NCBI GenBank assembly: GCA_965207995.1
Contig: OZ242299.1
Span: 310,001-374,000, forward strand
DNA length: 64,000 nt
Source of the DNA: DAOUKH01 sp965207995
GTDB lineage: Bacteria; Chloroflexota; Dehalococcoidia; SHYB01
Direction: 5' to 3'
Under the pieces are notes generated by a model. It worked only from the letters and a program-made list of their open reading frames with translations, made no database searches and had not been told where the DNA came from. Of the stretch, positions 50,968-59,229 are shown piece by piece. The translations under genes and the position numbers were made by a program. The stretch's first letter is position 1. Every line of letters starts with the position of its first letter.

Positions 50968-51835
50968 GCCGCCGATCAGCGTCACCGCACCCGCGAAGGT
51001 CAACCTCTCGCTCGAAATCCTGCGACGGCGGGACGATGGCTTCCACGACGTCGCCACGGTGCTGCAGACCGTCGATTTGGCCGACGAGCTAGAGATCGCC
51101 CCCGCCTCCGAGATCGTCGTCGAAGGCGACACCGAGGGCATACCCCCGGAGGAAAACCTGGTCTACCGCGCCGCGCGCCTGCTTCAGGACCACCTCGGCG
51201 AGACGCGCGGCGCGCGGATCCTCCTCCACAAGCGCATACCTCTCGCCGCCGGACTCGGGGGCGGGAGCACCGACGCCGCAGCCACACTCGTGGGCCTTTG
51301 CCGCCTGTGGGAACGCGACCTCCGCCGCGGAGAGCTCGCCACGCTGGCCGCCGAGCTCGGCTCCGACGTCCCCTTCTTCCTCTACGGCGGCACGGCCTTG
51401 GCCGAGGGGCGCGGCGAGCGCGTCACCCCGCTCCCACCCCTGCGCCACGCCGACCTCGTCCTCCTCACGCCGCCTATCGACCTCCCCAACAAGACCGCGA
51501 CCCTCTACCGCTCCCTCGACCCCGCCGACTTCACCGGCGGCGAGGTCACGCGGGCCCTCGTCGCCGCGCTGCGCAAGCGACTGCCGCCCACACCCGACGA
51601 GCTCTTCAACGGCTTCACCCGCGCCGCCGTGGAACGCTTCGAGGGACTCGAAGGCTACTGGTCGAGCTTCGAGCGGGCCGGCGCGGACAACGTCCACCTC
51701 TCCGGAGCGGGGCCGTCGATCTTCTCGCTGGCGCGTGGCCGCGATGAAGCCGAGTCGCTGCACCAGCGCTGCCTCGACGCGGGCCTGCCCGCCTTCGTTG
51801 TGAGCGCCGTCCCCAACCCCTATAATCTTCGTTAA
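50957..51835 (+). CDS. ispE: 4-diphosphocytidyl-2-C-methyl-D-erythritol kinase
   Basis: IspE phosphorylates CDP-ME, the step between IspD and IspF, whose genes lie at 1.1-2.3 kb. The 292-residue GHMP kinase has the N-terminal APAKVNLSLEIL, the ATP loop PLAAGLGGGSTDAAA and ELGSDVPFFLYGG. It ends with NVHLSGAGPSIFSL, the third GHMP motif. It overlaps rsmA by 11 bases. A promoter for aspS lies in its last codons. Confidence 0.95.
   Translation: MPPEPPISVTAPAKVNLSLEILRRRDDGFHDVATVLQTVDLADELEIAPASEIVVEGDTEGIPPEENLVYRAARLLQDHLGETRGARILLHKRIPLAAGLGGGSTDAAATLVGLCRLWERDLRRGELATLAAELGSDVPFFLYGGTALAEGRGERVTPLPPLRHADLVLLTPPIDLPNKTATLYRSLDPADFTGGEVTRALVAALRKRLPPTPDELFNGFTRAAVERFEGLEGYWSSFERAGADNVHLSGAGPSIFSLARGRDEAESLHQRCLDAGLPAFVVSAVPNPYNLR
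51798..51826 (+). promoter_or_regulatory. Sigma-70-like promoter for aspS inside the end of ispE
   Basis: TTGTGA (51798-51803), a 17-base spacer and a perfect TATAAT (51821-51826). Transcription would start near 51833, giving a leader of about 50 bases to the aspS TTG. Confidence 0.6.
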
Positions 51836-51884
51836 GCGGGGTTTCCACCCGCCTCGGACTCGACGCCTTCCCGGAGGCCCCTCC

Positions 51885-53687
51885 TTGCTCAAGACCCACG
51901 GCTGCGGTGAGCTTCGCCCCGCGCACACCGGACAGACCGTCACCCTCGCGGGGTGGGTCCACCGGCGCCGCGACCACGGCGGCCTCACCTTCATCGATCT
52001 GCGCGACCGCTCCGGCATCGTGCAGGTCGTCTTCAACCCCGAGACCGACGCCGACGCCCACACCCAGGCCCAAGAGTTGCGCGGCGAGTGGGTCGTGCAG
52101 GTCACCGGCGCCGTCGGAGCGCGCCCGGAGGGCACGGAGAACCCCAAGCTCGCCACCGGCGAGGTCGAGGTCGGCGCGGCGGCGCTCACCGTGCTCAACC
52201 CGGCCAAGACGCCGCCCTTCAACATCAACGAAGAGGCCGACGTCGACGAGGCCCTGCGGCTGCAGTACCGCTACCTCGATCTCCGCAAGGAGCGCATGCA
52301 GGCGAACCTGGGCCTGCGGCGCAAGGTCGTCAAGTTCATTCGCGACTACCTCGACGAGCGCGGATTCTGGGAAATCGAGACGCCGGTGCTGGTCAAGAGC
52401 ACGCCGGAAGGGGCCCGCGACTACCTCGTCCCCAGCCGGCTCAGTCCCGGCGAGTTCTATGCGCTCCCACAATCGCCGCAGCAGCTCAAGCAGCTGCTCA
52501 TGGTCGCCGGCCTCGAGCGCTACTACCAGATCGCCCGTTGCTTCCGCGACGAAGACCAGCGCGCCGACCGCCAGCCCGAGTTCACCCAGCTCGACCTCGA
52601 AATGAGCTTCGTCGAGGAGGCCGACATCCTCGACCTTGTTGAGGGCCTCTTCGCCGAGCTGGTCGCCGAGACCGCGCCCCACCTCAAGGTCGTCACGCCA
52701 TTCCCGCGCCTCAGCTTCTCCGAGGTCATGGCCCGCTTCGGCACCGAGAAGCCCGACCTGCGCTTCGGCATGGAGCTCGCCGACCTCACCGACGTCGCCC
52801 GCGAGACCGGCCTCAACGTCTTCAAGAACGTCGCCAACGCCGGCGGCGTGGTCAAGGGCTTCGCCGCGCCGGGGTGCGCCGACTACAGCCGCCGTCAGAT
52901 CGACGAGCTGATCGAGTTCGTGAAGATCCGCGGCGCGCAGGGCCTCGTCCCCATCGGGCTCGGCGCGCCGCCCGCCGACCTCACCGAGGACGACGTTAAG
53001 TCGCCCGTGGCCAAGTTCCTCACCGTCGAGCAGGTGAGGGCCATGGCGGAGCGCACCGGCGCGGAGAGGGACGGCCTCGTCCTCATCGTGGCCGCCGACG
53101 AGACCGTCGCCAACACTGCGCTCTCTCAACTGCGCGTCGAGATGGGGCGCCGCCTCGGCATGATCGACGAGAACGCCATGGGCTTCGCCTTCGTCGTCGA
53201 CTTCCCCCTCGTCGAATGGAACGAAGGCGAAGGCCGCTGGGACGCGCTCCACCACCCCTTCACCGCGCCCCACCCCGACGACGCCGGTCTGCTCGAAACG
53301 GACCCCGGCAAGGTCCGCGCCCGCGCTTACGACTGCGTCGCCCAGGGCGTCGAACTCCTCAGCGGCAGCATCCGCATCCACGACCGGTCGCTCCAGGAGC
53401 GCATGTTCGCCGCCCTCGGGTACGCCCCCGCCGACATCGAGGCCCGGTTCGGCCACCTGCTCCGGGCCTTCGAGTACGGCACACCGCCCCACGGCGGCAT
53501 GGCCGCCGGCATCGACCGCATCGTCATGCTCCTCGCCGGCGCCGAAACCATCCGCGAGGTCATCCCCTTCCCCAAGACCCAAACCGCCACCGACCTCCTC
53601 TTGGACGCCCCCTCGCCGGTCGATCAGGCCCAGCTTCGCGACCTTCATCTCCGTATCGTGGAGCCGCCTCCCGGCCCGCGCGGCTAG
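51885..53687 (+). CDS. aspS: Aspartyl-tRNA synthetase
   Basis: Class II synthetase of 600 residues, the length of the bacterial type with the GAD insertion. The N-terminal OB domain has GWVHRRRDHGGLTFIDLRDRSG. The catalytic core has FWEIETPVL, RYYQIARCFRDED (motif 2) and GMAAGIDRIVMLL (motif 3). The start is TTG with CCGGAGG upstream. Since gatB is present, it may be a non-discriminating enzyme that also makes Asp-tRNA-Asn, but that cannot be decided from this window. Confidence 0.95.
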   Translation: MLKTHGCGELRPAHTGQTVTLAGWVHRRRDHGGLTFIDLRDRSGIVQVVFNPETDADAHTQAQELRGEWVVQVTGAVGARPEGTENPKLATGEVEVGAAALTVLNPAKTPPFNINEEADVDEALRLQYRYLDLRKERMQANLGLRRKVVKFIRDYLDERGFWEIETPVLVKSTPEGARDYLVPSRLSPGEFYALPQSPQQLKQLLMVAGLERYYQIARCFRDEDQRADRQPEFTQLDLEMSFVEEADILDLVEGLFAELVAETAPHLKVVTPFPRLSFSEVMARFGTEKPDLRFGMELADLTDVARETGLNVFKNVANAGGVVKGFAAPGCADYSRRQIDELIEFVKIRGAQGLVPIGLGAPPADLTEDDVKSPVAKFLTVEQVRAMAERTGAERDGLVLIVAADETVANTALSQLRVEMGRRLGMIDENAMGFAFVVDFPLVEWNEGEGRWDALHHPFTAPHPDDAGLLETDPGKVRARAYDCVAQGVELLSGSIRIHDRSLQERMFAALGYAPADIEARFGHLLRAFEYGTPPHGGMAAGIDRIVMLLAGAETIREVIPFPKTQTATDLLLDAPSPVDQAQLRDLHLRIVEPPPGPRG

Positions 53688-53717
53688 GCCCGCGCCGTTT
53701 GCGCCCCTCTTCCCGCG

Positions 53718-53746
53718 TTGGCGCAAATCGAGGCGGTTGATATACT
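53718..53746 (+). promoter_or_regulatory. Promoter of the tig-clpP transcript
   Basis: TTGGCG (53718-53723), a 17-base spacer and TATACT (53741-53746). The predicted start is near 53753. The leader then holds a GGCGGG/CCCGCC hairpin (about 53760-53782) before the GTG at 53796. The promoter rules out a start at 53718. Confidence 0.6.
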
Positions 53747-53795
53747 TAATCGGACGGTTGGCGGGATAGCCCCCGCCGTCCAAGGCCCTTCTGCC

Positions 53796-55130
53796 GTGAA
53801 AGTCACCCTCGAGCAGCTTCCCGAGCGTCAGGTTGTCCTCGACATCGAGGCCGACCCCGAGGAACTTGAAGCATCCCGCAAGAAGGCCTACCGGAAACTC
53901 GTCGGCCGCGTCCGCATCCCCGGCTTCCGCAAGGGCAAGGCGCCCCTTCCCATGCTCGAACGCTGGGTCGGCAAGGAAGCCCTCCTCGAAGAGGCCCTCA
54001 ACTTTCTCATCCCCGACGCCACCAGCAAGGCCATCGAGGAGCAGGAGATCGAGGCTGCCGGCACTCCCAGCATCGAGGTCTCCGGAGTCGACCCCGTCGC
54101 CTGGAAAGCCACCATCCCCCTCGTCCCCACCGTCGACCTCGGCGACTACCGCGCCCTCCGCATCGAGCCCGAGCCCGTCGCGGTGGACGACGACGAGATC
54201 GAGCGCGCCATCGAGGACATCCGCTTCAACGAGGCCCCTTGGGAGCCCGTCGAGCGGCCTGTCGAGTTGGGCGACCTCGTCACCCTCGACGCCGTCATCG
54301 AAGAGGCGGGTCAGACTATCGCCGACCAGAAGGACGCACAGTTCCGGCCCACCGAGGGTGAGCCCAGGCCCATTCCCGGCTTCTCGGAAGCACTGGTCGG
54401 CATTGAGCCGGGCGCAGAGAAGCAGTTCACCCTCGAGTTCGAGGAGTCGGACGAGCGCAAGGAATTCGCCGGGCGCTCCTTCGGCTTCAACGTCACCGTC
54501 AAAGAAATCAAGGCTAAGGACCTCCCCGAGATCGACGACGAGTTCGCCAAGGGCGTCGAGGACGGCTTCGAAGACCTCGCCTCCCTGCGCGCGCATGTGC
54601 GCGGACGGCTCGAAGAGCGAGAGGCCGCCACCGCCAGGGAGCGTCTCCGCGAGCGCGCACTCGACCGGTTGATCGAGGCGGCCGAGGTCGCCTTCCCTCC
54701 CACGCTCGTCGATCTCGAGGCCGAGCTCCTGCTTGAACAGCAGGCCCGCCAGGCGGCTCCAGACGCCGCCGGCGTCGACGCCTACGTGCAGGCCCTTGGC
54801 AAGGAGAAGGAAGAGGTCATCGAGGAGATGAAGCCGGCGGCGCGGGCCCGGATCGTTCGCTCGCTCGTCGCCTCCGAGCTCAGGACCTCGGAGGAAATCG
54901 AGGTCGAATCCGAAGAGATCGACGCCGAGGTCGAGACACTCGTCGGCTCCGCCGGCGCGGGGTACCAGGAAGAGTTCCGGCGCATCTTCGACACCGACGA
55001 AAGCCGCCAGCGGATGGAGCAGACCATCCTCACCCGCAAGACGCTCGACCGTTTGGCGGAGATCATGACACAGGACGAAACGGAAGCCGCGCCCAACGAA
55101 GAAGCGGAAGAGAAGGAGCCCACTCCGTGA
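53796..55130 (+). CDS. tig: Trigger factor (ribosome-associated chaperone)
   Basis: A 444-residue chaperone. The N-terminal ribosome-binding domain starts VKVTLEQLPERQVVLDIE and carries the signature VRIPGFRKGKAP. The FKBP-like domain (about 155-240) contains IEEAGQTIADQ and FSEALVGIEPG. The long helical C-terminal domain ends with an acidic tail (DETEAAPNEEAEEKEP). The GTG at 53796 is preferred because it matches the family start and lies downstream of the predicted promoter. The stop overlaps the clpP start, forming a tig-clpP-clpX cluster. Confidence 0.93.
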   Translation: MKVTLEQLPERQVVLDIEADPEELEASRKKAYRKLVGRVRIPGFRKGKAPLPMLERWVGKEALLEEALNFLIPDATSKAIEEQEIEAAGTPSIEVSGVDPVAWKATIPLVPTVDLGDYRALRIEPEPVAVDDDEIERAIEDIRFNEAPWEPVERPVELGDLVTLDAVIEEAGQTIADQKDAQFRPTEGEPRPIPGFSEALVGIEPGAEKQFTLEFEESDERKEFAGRSFGFNVTVKEIKAKDLPEIDDEFAKGVEDGFEDLASLRAHVRGRLEEREAATARERLRERALDRLIEAAEVAFPPTLVDLEAELLLEQQARQAAPDAAGVDAYVQALGKEKEEVIEEMKPAARARIVRSLVASELRTSEEIEVESEEIDAEVETLVGSAGAGYQEEFRRIFDTDESRQRMEQTILTRKTLDRLAEIMTQDETEAAPNEEAEEKEPTP

Positions 55131-55756
55131 CGATGAGCCCCCAGCATCAGCCGGCCTGGCCCAGCAACATCATCCCGATGGTCATCGAGCAGAGCGCTCG
55201 CGGCGAACGGGCCTTCGACATCTATTCCCTGCTCCTCAAAGAGCGCATCGTGTTCCTCGGCACCCCGATCCAAGACCAGATCGCGAATCTCATCATCGCG
55301 CAGCTTCTCTACCTCGAGCGCGAGGACCCCGAGAAGGACATCAGCCTCTACATCAATAGCCCGGGCGGCGTCATCAGCGCCGGCCTCGCCATCCACGACA
55401 CCATGAAGCTGCTGCGGTGCGACGTCGCCACGATCTGCGTCGGAAGCTGCGCCAGCATGGCCACCGTCCTCCTCAGCTCGGGAACGAAGGGCAAACGCTA
55501 CGCCCTTCCCAACTCCACGATCCACATGCACCAGGCCATGGGCGGGGCCCAGGGCCAGGCGTCCGACATCGAGATCGCCGCCAAGGAAATCCTGCGCATG
55601 CAGGACGTCATTCGGAACATTCTGGCCAACAACACCGGCCAGAGTTACGATAAAATCGCCCAGGATTCCGACCGCGACTTCTATTTGGACGCGCCGCAAG
55701 CCATGGAATACGGTCTGGTGGACGACGTACTTTCCGACCCGCAGCAATCGCAGTAG
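55127..55756 (+). CDS. clpP: ATP-dependent Clp protease proteolytic subunit
   Basis: A 209-residue serine protease forming the ClpP tetradecamer that degrades substrates fed by ClpX. Catalytic Ser110 is in GSCASMAT and His135 in IHMHQAMGG; the Asp lies in the DRDFYLDAPQAMEYG segment. INSPGG precedes the active site as usual. The start is GTG at 55127, overlapping the tig stop (GTGA); an ATG two codons later is possible. It lies 50 bases before clpX. Confidence 0.95.
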   Translation: MTMSPQHQPAWPSNIIPMVIEQSARGERAFDIYSLLLKERIVFLGTPIQDQIANLIIAQLLYLEREDPEKDISLYINSPGGVISAGLAIHDTMKLLRCDVATICVGSCASMATVLLSSGTKGKRYALPNSTIHMHQAMGGAQGQASDIEIAAKEILRMQDVIRNILANNTGQSYDKIAQDSDRDFYLDAPQAMEYGLVDDVLSDPQQSQ

Positions 55757-55806
55757 ACTGATTATCTGCGCAACCCGCCGCAACGAGACACGGAGGCCCA
55801 CCCCGA

Positions 55807-57126
55807 ATGCCTGCAGGACGATCGTCACGGTCGCAGTACGAGTGCTCTTTCTGCGGCAAGCAGCAGCACCAAGTTAAGCGCCTCATCGCCGGCCCCGGCA
55901 AGGTCTACATCTGCGACGAATGCGTGCACCTCTGCCAGCGCATCATCGACGAAGAGACCCCGGGCGCCGCGGAGACCAAGTCCTCCACCGCAATCGGCAA
56001 CCTCGCGCCCCAGCAGATCTATTCCCAGCTCAGCGAATACGTCGTCGGGCAGGAGCGGGCCAAGAAGGTCCTGAGCGTCGCCGTCTATAACCACTTCAAG
56101 CGCGTCCGCCCCGAGGGCGTCAGCGCCGACGTCGAGGTCGACAAGAGCAACATCATGCTCGTCGGGCCCACCGGCTGTGGCAAAACCCTGCTCGCCCAGA
56201 CCCTCGCCCGCATCCTCGACGTCCCCTTTGCCATCGCCGACGCCACATGCCTGACCGAAGCCGGTTACGTAGGGGAGGATGTCGAGAACATCCTCCTCCG
56301 TCTTATACAGGCCGCCGATTGGGACATCCAACGCGCCGAGCGGGGCATCATCTACATCGACGAGATCGACAAGATCGCCCGCAAGGGATCCAACCCCTCG
56401 ATCACGCGCGACGTCTCCGGCGAGGGCGTCCAGCAGGCGCTCCTCAAGATCATCGAAGGCTGTTCCGCGAACGTGCCCTCCCAGGGCGGCCGCAAGCATC
56501 CCTACCAGGAATTCATCCAGATCAAGACGGACAACATCCTCTTCGTCTGCGGCGGCGCATTCGAGGGCCTCGACAAGATCGTGAGCCGCCGCGCCGGCCT
56601 GAGCTCCAGCCTTGGCTTCAAAGCGGCGGTCCGCACCCCAGACGGCGAAGAGCCTGAGGCCATCGACCGCCAGCGCATCCTCGACTACATGATTCCCGAC
56701 GACCTGCTCGAGTTCGGCCTCATCCCCGAGTTCGTGGGGCGTCTCCCCATCGCCTGCAGCCTCGACCCGCTGACGGAAGACTCGCTCATCCGCATCCTCA
56801 CCGAGCCCAAGAACGCCCTCACCAAGCAGTACCAGCGGCTGCTCCACCTCGACAAGGTCGAGCTCGTCTTCGACGACGACGCCATCGAAGCCGCCGCCCG
56901 CGAGGCCATGAGCCGCAAGACCGGCGCGCGCGGACTCCGCACTGTCATCGAAGAGGTCCTCATGGACGTGATGTACGAAATCCCGTCCATGCCCAAGGTC
57001 CGCAAGTGCGTGATCACCGCCGACTGCATCGAGCGGAAGCGGCAGCCGCTGCTGCTGACGGGCAAGGGCGAGGAGATCCCGGCCCAGATTCCCGCCGAGA
57101 TTCCTGATCGGCAGAAGACGGCCTAG
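55807..57126 (+). CDS. clpX: ATP-dependent Clp protease ATP-binding subunit ClpX
   Basis: A 439-residue AAA+ unfoldase. The N-terminal zinc-binding domain has CSFCGKQ and YICDECVHLC. Walker A is GPTGCGKT, Walker B IIYIDEIDKIA, and later FVGRLPIACSL and SRKTGARGLRTVIEE mark the sensor 2 region. The pore-loop region (EAGYVGEDVEN) is intact. It partners with ClpP, encoded just upstream. Its stop overlaps the stop of the convergent formyltransferase-like gene by four bases. Confidence 0.96.
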   Translation: MPAGRSSRSQYECSFCGKQQHQVKRLIAGPGKVYICDECVHLCQRIIDEETPGAAETKSSTAIGNLAPQQIYSQLSEYVVGQERAKKVLSVAVYNHFKRVRPEGVSADVEVDKSNIMLVGPTGCGKTLLAQTLARILDVPFAIADATCLTEAGYVGEDVENILLRLIQAADWDIQRAERGIIYIDEIDKIARKGSNPSITRDVSGEGVQQALLKIIEGCSANVPSQGGRKHPYQEFIQIKTDNILFVCGGAFEGLDKIVSRRAGLSSSLGFKAAVRTPDGEEPEAIDRQRILDYMIPDDLLEFGLIPEFVGRLPIACSLDPLTEDSLIRILTEPKNALTKQYQRLLHLDKVELVFDDDAIEAAAREAMSRKTGARGLRTVIEEVLMDVMYEIPSMPKVRKCVITADCIERKRQPLLLTGKGEEIPAQIPAEIPDRQKTA

Positions 57127-57923
57127 GCCGGACCTCGCAGCCCGGCCTCGATCTCTGCCGTCAGGTCCAACCCCTCGATGGCGCGTCTCTGCCCGTCGAC
57201 CACCGCGCCGCCCTCGACGCTCACCCGCCCCTCGGCGAAGGCCCGTAGCGTCTCGACCACCAGCGGCCGCTCCCGGGCCGTCCCCGCCGAGCGGATCGCT
57301 TGGAAGAGCGGCAGCGACTCGCCGGGCCCCGCTCGCAGTTCCTCGACGGACCGGCCCTTGACCTCCTCCCACAGCGGCTCGAACTGGGCGCCCGCGATGG
57401 GGAAGGTCGAGTAGGCGACGATGGGCCCGCGGTCGACCTCCGGAATCACCGACTGCATCATGTTGCCGCTCGATGGCGCCCGGGTCTCGATGAGCCGCCA
57501 GATCACGTCTTGCCACATGCCGATGGGCCCGCCGGGCGCCGCCGGGTGCAGGTTGATGGCGGTGTACCGCTCGCAGAGCGCGGGGCTGAAGATGAGCAGG
57601 TAGCCGGCGAGCACGCAGAGGTCCGGCTGATAGGGAGCCAGCAGCTCAATCACCTCGCGGTCGTACTTCACGCGCCAGCCGGGGCCTTCCTCTCCCAGCT
57701 CGGCCTTGAAGCGGCGGAAGGAGCGGGTCACCAGCGGATAGCCGAAGCCGCGCACCGCCTCGAAGAAGCGGTCGGTGGGCTCGAACTCGCCAGGCTCGCG
57801 GTTGCTGAAGACGAACTCGACCTGAGCGGGTAGGCGGCCTTCCTCGATGGCGTCGCGGACCGCGGTCACGAGTTGGAGCGAGCCTTGCCCCCGTCCGGTA
57901 GCGAAGAGACCGATGCGAAACAC
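57123..57923 (-). CDS. Formyltransferase-fold protein, PurN-like
   Basis: A 266-residue protein with the formyltransferase Rossmann-like fold: IGLFATGRGQGSLQLV at the N-terminus, FVFSNREPGEFE, LAGYLLIFSP and NLHPAAPGG, the segment around the catalytic Asn-His. It differs from purine PurN in the stretched N-terminal loop and in an insertion after NLHPA. It may therefore act on another substrate using 10-formyl-THF, or be a non-catalytic relative. It is followed by a PHP phosphoesterase gene on the same strand 33 bases upstream, likely one operon. Confidence 0.72.
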   Translation of the reverse strand: MFRIGLFATGRGQGSLQLVTAVRDAIEEGRLPAQVEFVFSNREPGEFEPTDRFFEAVRGFGYPLVTRSFRRFKAELGEEGPGWRVKYDREVIELLAPYQPDLCVLAGYLLIFSPALCERYTAINLHPAAPGGPIGMWQDVIWRLIETRAPSSGNMMQSVIPEVDRGPIVAYSTFPIAGAQFEPLWEEVKGRSVEELRAGPGESLPLFQAIRSAGTARERPLVVETLRAFAEGRVSVEGGAVVDGQRRAIEGLDLTAEIEAGLRGPA

Positions 57924-57956
57924 GGGGGCTGCACGTCCTCCGGCCAGGGGGCGGCC

Positions 57957-58646
57957 CTAGTTGCGTATAGTGAAGCGCAGGTACTTCGAACGCACCTTGT
58001 TGGCCGTCGTCACGAGGTGGACGAACGGCGAGGAGCGCCGCCCCTCGATGGTCGCTTCCCGCAGCGAGGCGAGGAAGCCATCGGGGCCCTCGAACGGCGG
58101 CATCACGACGGCCACCGCGCCGAGCTCCAGGGTGCAGTGGGCGTCGCTGCCCGCGCCCATGGCGAAGCCGTGCTCCGCCGCGAACGCCTTGGCGCGCTCG
58201 TTGTCGCGGTCCAGGGTGGTGCGGGCGTTGAAGACCTCGACGATGTCGATGTAGGGCAGGATGCCGGCGACCTGATCCTCGTCGAGCGGCGAGTTCCGCA
58301 CCCGGTCGTAGGGATGCGGTATCGAGACCAGGCCGCCCTGTTCCTTGATGGCCTGGCACGTCTCCACCGGCGAGAGGCCCGGCGGTATGCGTTCATTCAG
58401 GAAGAAGCCGGTGATCTCGCCGAACGGCGTCTTGATCTCCTCGGCCACGATGACCTTGAGCTCCGGCGGGGCCAGCTCGCGGACCTCGAACGCGCCCTCG
58501 ACCTCGTTGTGGTCAGTGACCGCGATACACGATAGGCCGACCTTGAGCGCGCGTTTCACCAGCGACTTCGGCGGCGTACCGCAGTCCCTGGAGCGCCATG
58601 TGTGCATATGGAAATCGCCGCGCAGCATCACATTCGTTCCCTTCAT
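57957..58646 (-). CDS. PHP-domain metal-dependent phosphoesterase
   Basis: A 229-residue PHP protein. Metal ligands are in DFHMHTWRSRDC (residues 11-22), AVTDHNEVEG, AEEIKTPFGEITGFF, SIPHPYD and GAGSDAHC. This layout fits the small PHP phosphoesterases related to YciV/RnmA, which hydrolyse 3',5'-nucleotide phosphates or 5' ends of RNA. It lies 12 bases downstream of xseB and 33 bases upstream of the formyltransferase-like gene, so it is probably co-transcribed with both. Confidence 0.85.
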   Translation of the reverse strand: MKGTNVMLRGDFHMHTWRSRDCGTPPKSLVKRALKVGLSCIAVTDHNEVEGAFEVRELAPPELKVIVAEEIKTPFGEITGFFLNERIPPGLSPVETCQAIKEQGGLVSIPHPYDRVRNSPLDEDQVAGILPYIDIVEVFNARTTLDRDNERAKAFAAEHGFAMGAGSDAHCTLELGAVAVVMPPFEGPDGFLASLREATIEGRRSSPFVHLVTTANKVRSKYLRFTIRN

Positions 58647-58658
58647 GGGGCCTTCGCC

Positions 58659-58910
58659 TCACGCTTCCGGGGCTTCCTCGCCCGTCTCACCGGGCTCCGT
58701 CTGAGCGACGAAGGCCGTCTGCAGCTCTTTGATGCGGAGCTCGGCCGTGTCGAGGCGCTCCGAGCATGCCTTCACCAAGCCCATGCCCTGCTCGTACAAC
58801 GAGGTCGCTTCCGCCAGCGTCAGGCCGCCCCTCTCCAGCGCTTGCACGGTCTCTTCCAACTGCCGGAAGGCCGACTCGAAATCCGGCGTGTCCGTCTCGG
58901 CGTCGCTCAC
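58659..58910 (-). CDS. xseB: Exodeoxyribonuclease VII small subunit
   Basis: An 83-residue helical protein with the XseB core FESAFRQLEETVQALERGGLTLAEATSLYEQGMGL. It partners with XseA to degrade single-stranded DNA. It lies 12 bases before the PHP gene. The gap to xseA on the same strand is 319 bases and is occupied by a palindromic repeat block, unlike the close or overlapping arrangement common in other bacteria. Confidence 0.9.
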   Translation of the reverse strand: MSDAETDTPDFESAFRQLEETVQALERGGLTLAEATSLYEQGMGLVKACSERLDTAELRIKELQTAFVAQTEPGETGEEAPEA

Positions 58911-58959
58911 TACGTTATCTTAGCCCCGAACGCCCGCGCACACCAGAACGCCGCGACCT

Positions 58960-59228
58960 GGTTGTGAGGGGGGGGAAGACCACCCCACCGGCCCTCTCTC
59001 AGTCTCCCCCAGAGGGGGAGAGGTTTGGGCGTAGCCCCGCCCCGTGGGAGTGGCGAGTCGGGATTCGCCCCCAAGGGAGGCACGGGGCGGACGGCGGGGA
59101 TTGGCAGGGGTGGGGGAGCGGGCGCGTCGCGACGCGCCCCTACAGGGGAAGCGGCGGGTTTCGATTGGCCGTTGGTGGTGGTGAGGGGGTGGGCGACCAT
59201 AAGAGTCGCCCCTACAGGGGACGGCGCG
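58960..59228. repeat. Intergenic palindromic repeat, copy 4 (between xseA and xseB)
   Basis: A multi-hairpin block. The shared CTCCCCC-AGA-GGGGGAG is at 59004-59020, and GGCGCGTC-GC-GACGCGCC is at 59121-59138. A GGGCGACC/GTCGCCCC unit starts at 59191, with two CCCCTACAGGGG ends. The last part matches the GGGCGACC hairpin of copy 2. No gene is seen in the 58911-59229 gap. Confidence 0.8.
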
Positions 59229-59229
59229 C

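Noticed and set aside
51615..54596. A 993-codon minus-strand open frame
   Set aside because: Antisense to ispE, aspS and tig, which are certain genes. Its product is acidic, Gly/Asp/Leu-rich and matches no family I know.
55825..57516. A 563-codon minus-strand open frame
   Set aside because: Antisense to clpX and overlapping the formyltransferase-like gene in another frame; a GC-bias shadow.
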